64,000 nucleotides of DNA from Undaria pinnatifida. Lineage: Eukaryota > Sar > Phaeophyceae > Laminariales > Alariaceae. The stretch is from contig JABAKD010000025.1 in assembly GCA_012845835.1 (NCBI GenBank), positions 17,969,476-18,033,475 on the forward strand. The letters run 5' to 3'. The first letter of the stretch is position 1, and every line of letters starts with the position of its first letter. Below the pieces are notes generated by a model that was given only the letters and a program-made list of their open reading frames with translations, did not search any database and was not told the DNA's origin. A program made the translations under genes and the position numbers. Positions 1 to 11,300 of this stretch are shown here, piece by piece.

Positions 1-35
1 TCGCTGCTGAAGTGTAAACTGCTGCAAGTGTCTGG

Positions 36-400
36 TACGTACGTACAAGGCTGCGCGCCACGGGCAGTTATTCACCGCCCGCTGCGCTCGCTCAAGGAAG
101 CAAATGGAATAAAGCGTAAAACAGCCAGAGGGCATGGGGCGCTCACGATTTCGTGCAATGTGCGACTTGAAAATGCCAAGAGCTACTGTAAGTGGTGCAG
201 GAAAAACGATGCGGGGCTTCCTCGTCATGTTCGCAGAAACAAAGCTTAAAACTAAATGTCGTGAACTGTCGTGAAATGTCTACTTAATTTGCTGCAGTAG
301 TGGAGCTATCATACGCCCGTAAAAGGGTCGACGCCTTGATGATGTGCGCAGAATAAAAGCCAGGTTACGAAAAAAAGGTTGTGAATTATACCTAGTAACG
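36..400 (+). repeat. Dispersed repeat, copy 1 (partner at 5820-6180)
   Basis: The block containing CAAGGCTGCGC, CTCAAGGAAGCA, TCACGAT..CGTGCAATG..CGACTT and later GTCGACGCCTTGATGATGTG recurs in the same order and orientation at 5820-6180. A short piece (GCTCGCTCAAGGAAG) also occurs near 15187. It lies in the upstream WRAP53 intron. Identity looks to be around 70 percent by eye; no coding capacity is shared. Confidence 0.55.
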
Positions 401-1378
401 CGTACAGAACAGCACTACTAATATCAGTACGATCATATCATACATACGAAGTAGTCCTTCCCGCCCCCAAACAACGGGGGAAAAAAGAAAAACACAAATA
501 TTGCGTATCGTGCTGTCATGCGGTGAACAAACAATGCACATATCTGAAAATAAACGAGCTCTTCGTACTCGTACTTACCATACCTCGGCGTGCCCCGGCC
601 TGGCTCGCAAAAATACAGAACAGCATCACAGTAGGGCTGGCTGTTGACCCAGATTCGTTTTCAATGTTCGAAATGTAAGCATGCACGCGATAGGCATGAG
701 GTGGTACAGCGGTGCAGCGGCTCGGTCCATGCGTCGATAGGTTAGCGCTCGAACTGGTGTGAGGCCCAGCTCTCTGGTCACAGAGCGCACACCGGGCGTG
801 AAGCCATCGTGCGAGCGCTTTCCACACCGGCTACGTTGTTGGGATGTAACTTGTAGCTTCGTTAGACAATGGAAAGTTAGTGGGTGGTGTCTGGTGTGCA
901 GCCCGCGCTGTGATGCTGTTTGCTCCAGCTAGTTGATGTGGACACATGCCGCAACTAGCAGCTTGCTCGGTTGTTATACATGGTATGATAGAGCACAAAG
1001 TACGACGTTCAACGTGTAACAACTATAACAACACCAGCAACAAAGAAAAAAAAGACGGAGAACAATCTTTCCAAGTCGGCATCGAAGAATTCAAACATCG
1101 ATCATCCAAAATATTGTCCCCGTCGGCATTTAAGAGCTGAGAGTATTGTTTGAAAGGATAGAGAACTGCGGAGGACGACCTCCGAAGGCATCGATTTTTT
1201 GGCGAGTCTAGTATACAGTACCAGCTACCGGGTATCTGTTATGATAGTACACATGTGAACGTATCATCGTAACGGGTTCCATGGAAGTAGGTCCTTGACA
1301 TTGCTGAGAGGCTCGCACGTACGTATAATATATTGCGACGTCAATATCCGCTTCATTTCCTTGACGTGTGTACTGCAG

Positions 1379-4300
1379 GAAAATAACGTGACCCCGTCCG
1401 CTAAAAACGAAGACGGTGAGCCACCCGCAGCCCCTTGCAGCGACGAGGATTGGAGCCCATGTCTTTACTCCGTGGAAGGGGAAACGATATACGACTTCGC
1501 ATGGTGAGTCGGCCTCCTTTATACTCCATCGACCCATGCAACGGAATTTCGCGGTGTATCCCACTGATGGACGTGCGAAAGCACATGAACGGAGTATACA
1601 GATAATACTCGTAGCACGTATTTATCTGGCGAGGTATGACTAAACTTCTGTGCCTGGCAGTACGTGCTTCAGCATGTACCTGGTACCTCTCAACCTAGCC
1701 TCTAAACGAGCTGCTGAACACCCATCAGGTAGCTGACTTTACGTCCGCGGCTGTACTGACTGTTTTTAGTAGCCAATACAACAAACGTTCATGTTTCGAA
1801 AATCACACTCCTTTCGCGACAAAACTGAGACCTGTACCCCCCAAAAAGTATCCGAAGTCAGCGTCTACAGAGCATTGCCAAATATGTGAACACATGGACC
1901 CCTTAACGCGTTCACTGCTGGAAACCCTTTTCGGGGACAAATTTACTTGAAGTTAGTATAGCGAGGAATTTCGGGGCTCTAAAGGGGTTAAGAGCTATCC
2001 TAGCCGAAGTCCCAATTTCCCGCCTAGCTTTGCACAGAACACGGACGGGAACAGGGAGGGCGGACCCATGTGCGTGGCTCAGCAACGCACGAGTTTGTGG
2101 ACATCGCTACCATATTCGCAATATGGCGGGCGCTGGTCGCGGAAGTAGTATATTAGAAATCGGACGCGTGCGAAATGGACATTAATTTCGTGGCAGCTAA
2201 GGGCTTTACGAGAAAGTAGTTGTCGACCTCGTCGGCGAAGAGCGCAGTAGCAGCGGGATTGGAATACCTACGGCTCTCGAAGAGAGGATTGGAGGCATGG
2301 TGGCGGAGGGGACTGAAACCCAGAACCATAATTGTGACTTCAGGGAAAACCCGCTGCTCTTAGAGAGAGCCATGCCAGGACCCATACCTTGCGACTGGTC
2401 TTGCCTCGCCTCGGACGCGCAGCGATGCTACGAGTAAATCGCTCGGTGCAGGGTGAGGGGGTTCAATATTTGGGCGGTAGATCCGGCAGGACTACGCAGC
2501 AATCTCGTGGCGAGACCCTCACCAATCGGCGTGAACTTTATAACCGTATCAGCGCGATTTTCTTATCTTGCATTTTAAGATTTTTGCAACTAATCGAACT
2601 GCAGAAAATTGATTATTGAACCTGAACTAAATATCTTTTTAATTAAACTCTGTTACATCAGTAGACCAAGAATCAATACCATAGGGACTCATATTGAAGA
2701 TAATTATCTGCTGTACCAGTAGAGCTGCATAAAGTACGCAGGCACTCTTCGGTGATTTCGTCCATTCCCAAATTCTCAAACATTCTTCCCGAACGGCGAG
2801 AACGACTCAAGTGTGTCACGATACGTTGGCCAATGACTCCAATGCATCAATGATTGCCTGACTTGCCCTTGGTACGTCGTGGTATGATCGCCTGGCATTA
2901 GGTATCCACACATGTCATCAACTGAGCCGGCGACAAGTGTGTTCGTGAGCACCAGTCGAGATCACCCGTTGCACATGTGGGATGCTTTTACCGGTACTCT
3001 GAGGGCTACGTATCGGGCGTACGACCATTTAGACGAAGTGGTCGCTGCAAATTCTGTTTGCTTTAACACAAGCGGCGACAAAATTTTCGCAGGTAAGCGT
3101 ACCACAGTTTTTTTTCCCGTCGCTCACACCCATTCGTGTGATGTCTCGATTATGTTATTACTACTAATAGTGAGCTTGCGTATGTACAATTCCCCACTGC
3201 CAAACCGCTTGTTGACACGCATACCCTATGGTTAGTTTTCACGCAATCTGACATCCAAGCGAACGTTCGGTTTTTCCCGCTTCGTTACACGACGGCACAC
3301 GTTGGCGCATTGAGACCCTTGAAAATTTTACGCTTATGTCTTCAGGTTACAATAGAATGATAAGAGTTTTCGACGTAGCCCAGCCAGGGCGATCATTCGA
3401 AGCTCGGCCCACCTGCAAAACCCGCAAGAGCAAAGCCGGGCAACGGGGGATTATATCTACTCTGGCATTTTCTCCTGAAACTTCGGGAGGGGGATTATTC
3501 GCCGCTGGGTCCTACGCCAAGACGATATGCCTTTACAGCGAAAATAGGTGGGCTGACAATGTTCTGGGTGCACATCTTGCGGTTCGTCCTCGGCTTTCAT
3601 GCTGCTATTGCTGTCTCTTATGAAGGGGTTGTGTTTCGCGCGCGTAGCTGTGTAGAATACCAACACCTGTCCAATCTGCGGTTTCTGTGAGTTGTAATTT
3701 CACTATATGCACTTCTACTCCCTTGTGTGCTCCAAATCAGTCGCGGACGTGCTGTGGCTGAGTTGGCAACGTCAACGATGGGGGGAGTAACGCACCTGAA
3801 GTTTGCACCTGATGGTCGCTTACTCTTCTCCGGTTCGCGCAAGGATAATGAAATTGTGTGCTGGGACATCCGGTGGACAAAAAAGGTGGGCCAGCGAGCT
3901 TTGTCCTCGATTTTTTTACTAGACGGTAGTGATTAGTCCCCATGCACTCCTTCATGGCGTTGTAGCATGTGTTCGTGATTTCTTGATGGACGGTCAACGA
4001 GGCGCAACTGGAAAACGGGTGAGAGAAAAAAGCTGCTGAGGAGGCCAGAGATAGGCGTCGGTTGGCGGCATATGGGGGTGTACAAACTCATCGAGACCTT
4101 CCGGGCCACACCTTAAACCGCATGCTTGCATGAAACTGTTTGATGCCTTTGGTTTCCTATTGCTCAACTTGATAACTCAACCGGGTTCTACTCCAAATAC
4201 AGTAGTGCTTCACATAGTTGACCATGCTTGTAGCGGGCCATTGTTGTCGGAAGCACGCCCTTTTTTTATGGGATTAGATCGTGCAGACTGCATGGCAATC

Positions 4301-5103
4301 TCACACATTTTCTTCCCAATACATAGCAGCACTCCTTTAGAATGCGTGTGCCTTGTGCAGACTGCGCCAAAGCCGCAAGGGAGCTTCAGAGCTTATTGCG
4401 CGAAGCCCACCACATTATTTCCAGCTTTTCATGGGGCGGCAGCAACGTTGTCTGTGGTGATGCAGCTGCCATACTAACATACCGAAGTGCGAATTGCCAT
4501 TGCTAAAATAACGGGGACGTGGTGCATATTTTGTTGGCGTAGTACTGGAGCGCTATGGCTCACGACTCTCCACGAGCGTTCCCGAAATGACGAAATGTTC
4601 ACCATAACTTTATCTGGTGCAGCGCTCTGTTAGTATGTCATTGTCGTACAAAATGGGGCGGTAAATGACCTATGTCTGAGACAGATCCCATGCCTCGTGT
4701 GATATTTCGTGCTCAGGCGCTGTACACCTTTCAACGACAAGGATCCACGAATCAGCGCATTTCCTTCGACATTGATTCAAGCGGCCGTTACTTGGCGACA
4801 GGTTCTACGGAGCGGCGGGCTCTTGTGTACGACACGGAAAGCCGAGAACTCGTTGGTTCACTCGATGACCAGGCTGATGCCGTTGGCAGTGTGTGCTTTC
4901 ATCCCTCAGCCACCTTGTTGGCCGTCTGTACTGGGCAGAGGCACTTCAGCCTCGATACGGATGAAGGATCAGACAGCGACAGCTGTGTTGACGGTGCGAC
5001 GCAAGACCACAACACACGTAGGGCTCTTCGCCCACCCACGCCTTTACAGAACAGTGTAACCGTCTACGGCATTGGGAGGTTTACTTCACCAGGAAATCGA
5101 TGA
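1379..5103 (+). CDS. WRAP53: WRAP53/TCAB1 WD40 protein, 3' part of gene (5 exons visible)
   Basis: Exons 1379-1503, 2902-3092, 3346-3547, 3741-3885 and 4717-5103 join in phase through GT-AG introns to 349 residues plus a TGA stop at 5101. The order of motifs follows animal TCAB1/WDR79: [106 protein letters not shown] and [18 protein letters not shown]. In animals this propeller binds the CAB box of telomerase RNA and scaRNAs and brings them to Cajal bodies; an equivalent RNP role here is inference from family. The N-terminus lies left of the window; the first visible exon starts in phase 0 after a 3' splice site. The last exon ends in a low-complexity acidic tail. The gene is tail-to-tail with SEC61G, 289 bp away. 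Splice sites were read by eye, with no cDNA. Confidence 0.9.
1504..2901 (+). other. WRAP53 intron, 1.4 kb, no further feature
   Basis: GT-AG intron joining a phase-2 exon end to the residue pair W-Y. I see no coding stretch or repeat in it apart from one TACCTGGTA word near 1677. Confidence 0.6.
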
Positions 5104-5392
5104 GGTTCTTCTTATATTTAATAATATCCCCGGCAAGGCATCTGGCCGAACGCTAGATTCAACGAGCGACACATGATATATATCGACGAGGGCCAAACAG
5201 CACATAATTTGACCACGCGAGGCGGCGCGTCAACACTTACGTATGTAGACTATCATACTTGCTGCAACGACAGAGCAAGCGCCAAGACTCTTTGACCAAG
5301 ACATTCGCCGCTTTGCCATGAAGGAGATACCCCCAAAACAGCTCCAGATCCAGCGACCACGCAACTGCCATCCCTCCAACTAGATATAGAGA

Positions 5393-8300
5393 TCACCCTC
5401 CCATGATGATGTTGTTGATTGGGATGTGGATAAGCTTAACGAAGAAACCGATGAAACCCATTACCAGGAAGCCGACGGTGGTGGCCTTGGCCACTTGCAT
5501 GAACTCTGCATGGCAAAGAAGGAACACAGAGGCGTTAGGCGATGATAATAGCTCACAATGTTACAACATTGATACAAGAGAAATTTTACCATTGCTATCA
5601 CATAATAAGCGTTTCGCGTTGACAAGAGCCCAGCGTTAGCGAGGCACATTTAGTATCGGTTTCTTGATGGTTGCTTCTGTGAATCAATTCCTGATTGTTG
5701 GTTTCAGGTGAATTTGCGAGACAGCAGTGGTTTCCTCGTTTCCTTATAGCGGTACACCATATACCGGTTGCCCGCTACCTGAGAATTTGCTTGGGCCAGA
5801 TGGGAACAACCCGTGGCGATATAATAGTACAAGGCTGCGCTTCCTCAAGGAAGCAGACAGAGGACAGAGGGTGTTCACGATCTGGTGCAATGAACGACTT
5901 CCAAATGCCGAGAGCTAAGTAGAGCAGAAAAACTATATTCTCGTGATGTTGGCGAGGAAAAAAAAAGTTCGAAAACTAAAAATACTGCCATGTCTAATAA
6001 TGTTACAGCAGCTGTACCATCACACCAGTAGCATACTGTACGTATGAATACTCCTACGTACATACCTGGTACTTGGTAACACGTTAGAACGACCGAAAAA
6101 GCTCGACGCCTTGGTAATGTGCGCAAAAGAAAAACCTGGATACAAAAAGATCTTGGAAATATACATTTTATCTTTGTAAAAAATATATGATGTCGGTAAA
6201 GGCAGATATGTCCGTTTGTCTTGTCTATCCGCATTTTTCATATTTTTGGGATTTGTGTGCCGATTGCCGGTGATCGATATATTAGTTCGTCACAGACGAG
6301 AGCCGTTTGAGGATTTGTGTGCCGACGATAGATACATTATTAGTGAAGTAGAGATGCTATACGAATACCCTACCATACCATACCTTGCCATACCGTACCA
6401 TACCAAACAATACCGTACCACATACCGGACCACAACATATTAACGTACAAGGATCGGCGGCCCCGCCCTCCATAAAAGATGCGCAAAAGGACGTGACTAA
6501 GAAGGGGAAGGTAACGGACGGTGCCAAGAGGTTGAGGTGCTGCATGTATTTGAAACATATGCCATTAAAAATTGTGTTTTTTTTTGGGAGTGGTTTTGCG
6601 CGCAGGCATACGTGAAGGTAGGTGTTGGTGCACTGCATAGAGGAATTGGAAAGGCGAAACAAAGAGCAAATAAGGAGGTTGTGTATAGCAGGGAGAACTG
6701 TGGTGTTGTGGATAGGCGAGAAATAGACGGGAAGAAAATAGAAAGAAAACCGCGGTTGAAAAAAAAAAAACGTGGATGAAACGTAATATATGTAAGGAAA
6801 AGTCACTTAGCAAAGGTAGTAGCCAGACCTTAGCAGAATCCGGAGAAGCATTCGGACGGCATGACATGCGCCGCGAGCGCTGAAGGATGGGAGACGAATT
6901 CCGTTTGTTTACTAAGCGGAAAAATCCTACCGGAACTGAAGGAAAAAAACACAACGTCAATTAGAGCAGTCAGACCAAGTCCCTGGCTCCAAGGTACGCG
7001 AAAAATGCAAAACCCACGCCGGAAATCAGACCGTTAATCTATTATAGCAGCAGCGGCGGGGGCAGAGGCGGCCGATGGCCCATCAAGGAATTGCGGCACA
7101 GCAGCAGTAGTGTCTACAGCAGCTGCCGTCTGGCAAGGAGGAGGGGGCACACACGCTGGCTCGGGGAGCTCAAGACCACAAGCAGCCGATTTTTCATTTT
7201 TAGAAACGTACTCACAGGAGACACCAACAGCGGCAGCAGCAGCAGCACAGTAGCTACACTTGATAAAAAAAACATGATTTTATAAACAAATGTGAAAAAC
7301 GTCAGCTGTGAGTACGACCGATTGAATGGTTGAAACTTAACTTTGCAAGTTGCGTGGTACATGGGTAAAAAAAGACAAAAAAAGGCGGAAAAAATGCTAA
7401 AAACTGCACACATTCGCAAAGAAATCTGGCTATCTACGCAGCCATGGCATGCAAAGAAACCTGAAGGGTTCAGAATGGGAAACATGACAGTTGTGAAAAA
7501 TCCACGCACGGCATAGATTAGCACAACAAACACAGCACACTTCAGGAACATGTACAGAAGAGAGAGCAGCAGCAGCACCACCACACAGCAGCGGCAGCGG
7601 CGTCGGCGGCGGGCGCAGAGGCGGGCGATAGCCCAGCAAGGAAATGCGGCAGAGCATCAGTAGTGTTTACAGCAGCGGCCATCCGGCAGGAGGAGGTGCA
7701 CACACAGCACTGGCACTGGCTAGGCGAGGTCATGACGACAGAAAGGCGATTTTTGATTTCAAGACGCAAACGCAGTAGTCACCAGCAGCAGCAGCAGCAG
7801 CACTACCACAGCAGTACAACAGCAGTGGAGCAGTACGTACTGACCAATCAACAACGGAGCACAGCAGTACGGCAGGAGCTGGGTAGGATTGGCACTTTCT
7901 TACGATTCTCCACCTTCCGGGGAGAGCGCGAGCCATCCCCGGGAGAGGCTTTTCATGCCCCCCGCTCTCAGAGTTGGCTCGTCGGCCGTTATGTCGCCGG
8001 GGACACCGAGGGCTGATATATGGGGCGGGTGTGGCACGGGCGTGGTGTCGCTAGGGGCCGGGTGGCGAGTGGTAGAGCGGAGAGTTGTAAGTGTACCGTT
8101 TTGAGAGTAGGGCGAATTGTCAAGCTTGCACGGGAACGTTCACACGTACAATTAGTTAGGCATATATCACACCATCCCATTTCCTGCTTGGGGTCGCTCT
8201 CACACTAATGTTAAGATAAAAATACCCATACATACTTCAAGAAAACGCTTCCTCAATATTTTCAAGATAACGCAACGAAAAATATATTCAGGTACCTGAT

Positions 8301-11300
8301 ATAATACCAGGTATGTATATATGTACCTGGTACAATACATGTATATATGTACCTGGTGTAATACATGTATATATGTACCTGGTAAATATTAGAAAAAAAC
8401 AAAAAATGGATTTCCGAAACTCGACTCAGAATCGAAAAGCAGTCTACACTGAGTTGAGATTGCCCGTGCCACACTAAAAATCAATATAGACTAATACATA
8501 CCAGGTAATACCGAACCATACCATGCTATTCCACATCATCCCATTTCCCGACCGGGTTGCTCTTAGGGCCGTTCCTAACGAACACAACAAATATCAGGAG
8601 GCCGTCCCTTTCGAACACAACAAATGTCAGGAGGCCGTTCCTAAGCAACACAGCAAAAGTCAGGAATCCTGACAAAAAAAACTGACATTGTCACGAATCG
8701 TGATATTTGTCATGTATCCGGATTTTCAATCTTTTCGACATTCTTCATAAAGTTGATGCCAGGATTCCTGACAAAAAACGTGATTTGATTTTAATGTCAC
8801 ATTTCATTATTTCAAAATGTGAGGAATCGAGACATTTTGACAGAATTCGTGTTGTTTTCGCGTTCGATAGGAACGACCCTTGCTGTATGTACCACACCGT
8901 CCCGTTTCGCGCCTGAGATCGCTCACACTAACTTGAAGAGAAATCATCCCATTTGCTTTGCTGCTCTGTGGAGAGCCCATTGCAGGCTGTTCTGCTGTGC
9001 TCTAGGTACGTAGATACTGCTGTGCTGCAGTGGCTACTTAGTTTGCGCCTTCGCTTCGTGGTGTACGCAGAGAAAGTAGGCTAAAAAAAAACAAAAAAAA
9101 ACGAAAACCAACAAGAGGAATACACAAAAACAGTACGTACGTACCGTATATCACGGAAGAAAGCACACCCCGGTGATAACAATTTGGCGTTTAAAAATAT
9201 ATCACCGGGTGTGCTGTTGTAGGGGGGTGTGGTATCTAACGTATCCCCGGTGATGGCAAACATGCACGGTAGCCCCGCAGCTAGGGGGTGTGGTAAGGAG
9301 GGTGTGCGATATTGAAGGGGTGTGCCAACGTTATTGACGATTGCTAAGGCGTGTGAACAAACCTCGGCCAGAGTACAGGGGGTGTGCTAACGAGGGTGTG
9401 TGCTAACGGTATCGATGATTTAAAGTCGTGTTGGGTAGGGTACGGGTAGTTTGGGTAGGGTACCGAAAGCAGTACGCAACCTACCCGGGATCTAGGTACG
9501 GGTACGAGAGTAGTATCAAACCTACCCGCGATACTGGGTACGGGTAAGAGAGTAGTACGCAACCTACCCGGGATTTGGGTAGGGTACCGAGAATAGTACA
9601 AAACTTACCCGGGATCTGGGTACGGGTACGAGAGTGGTACCAAACCTACCCGCGGGTACCGGGTAGATACCCTAGTACCTGCGAATGATTCGGGTAGAGT
9701 ACCGAGAGTAATACCAAACCTACCCGCGATTTTGGGTACGGGTACGAGAGTAGTACCCAACCTACCCGGGATTTGAATAGGGTACCGAGAGTCGTACACA
9801 ACCTACCCGCGATCTGGGTACGGGTAAGAGAGTAGTACCCAACCTACCCGCGGGTACACGGGTAGAGTACCCGCCCTCGGGTACGCGGGTATTGCCTGCG
9901 AGTAGTCGCGTGCTCTACCTGTCTTCGCGTATTCTCGACCAAGGTACGAAATGTACATTAATCAATATAGTCTTTAAGGATTTCGGTACCCCTTCCCGCG
10001 TTCCGGGCTACATCCCCGCAACGGCGGTCCATTTGCGCACGGTACCATTTTCTTGCTTTTTCGGCACGCGGCATTGGCTTGGCAGTAGAATTCGGCTGTA
10101 GTATTCTTGCTGCCGACCTTATTGAGATAAGTTGGCTTCGGCTTCACGTAGTTTCCCAGGCTGTGCATGAAGGAGTCCTCGCGAGCCCCTTCCCGCTGAA
10201 ATCGGTCCGCACCTTGAACGACTCAAAGGTGTCGATCACAGTCTGCGGCACGGCGAACTCCGCTCCGGTCCTCACGTCGAAGATCTTAGCGGGCTCGACG
10301 ACACACACAGCCTTGCGCATATTCGAGGCCCCTCCCATACTCCGTCTCGACTTTCATCACCTCTGCCTGTTGTCCTGCCGCATATTGTGAGGAGGATGCA
10401 CCTGCATCATCGGTAGATGCGGCTGGACTACCAGAATTTGCGTGGCTCATGACTGCCCCACCTCTCCTGGTCGCGCTACTCGGGAACTCTGGGTAGTGGG
10501 TAGAGCAGAACGTATACCCGCATACTCAATCGCAGGCCGCAGAAAAAGGTCCGCAGAAATGCCCCGCGCACGCAATATGACGTCACCAGTAATCTATTTC
10601 GCCGGGTACCGGGTTGATACCCAGGTCTCGGGTAGATGCCAGGGTATCTACGATACCCGGGTATATACCCGAGGTGAGGTAGAGTTGAGCACCGAGAGTA
10701 GTACCCACCTTACCTGGGATTTGGGTAGGGTAACGAGAGTAGTACCAAACTTACGCGGGATTTGGGTACAGGTACGAGAGTAGTACAAAACCTACCCGCG
10801 GGTACCGGATAGATACCCGGATATCTACGGGTAGTGTGGGTAGAGTACCGGGAGTAGTACAAAACCTACCCGCGAGTTTGGGTAGGGTACGGAGAGTAGT
10901 ACCCAACCTATCCCGGATTTGGGTAGAGTATCGAGAGTCGTACAAAACTTACCCGGAATTTGGGTACGGGTACGAGAGTAGTACCACACCTACCCTCGAG
11001 CTGGGTAGGGTAAATACCCGCGGGTACTCGGGTAGAGTACCCTACCCAACACGACCTTGAAATGACTGCTAGGGAGGTGAACAGACCGCGGCAAGATTGC
11101 AGGGGGTGTGATAACAAGGGGTCTGTTGGCACATGAGGGGTACCGGTTTGAAACCAGAGCTTTTTTCCACTATCACGTAATGCCGGTGATGGTGAGGCAC
11201 ACGTTTGAGCCCCGGGGATAAAAGCAAAAATCCCCGCCTAGCTGCGATACCGGAAAACGGTTACCGGTAATGCGAACATACCGTTATTCAATGATGAGAT

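Noticed and set aside
5390-5545. An acidic plus-strand frame ([20 protein letters not shown]) as a sixth WRAP53 exon
   Set aside because: No donor in the preceding exon matches its phase, and the complementary strand is exactly the conserved second exon of SEC61G, which explains its openness.
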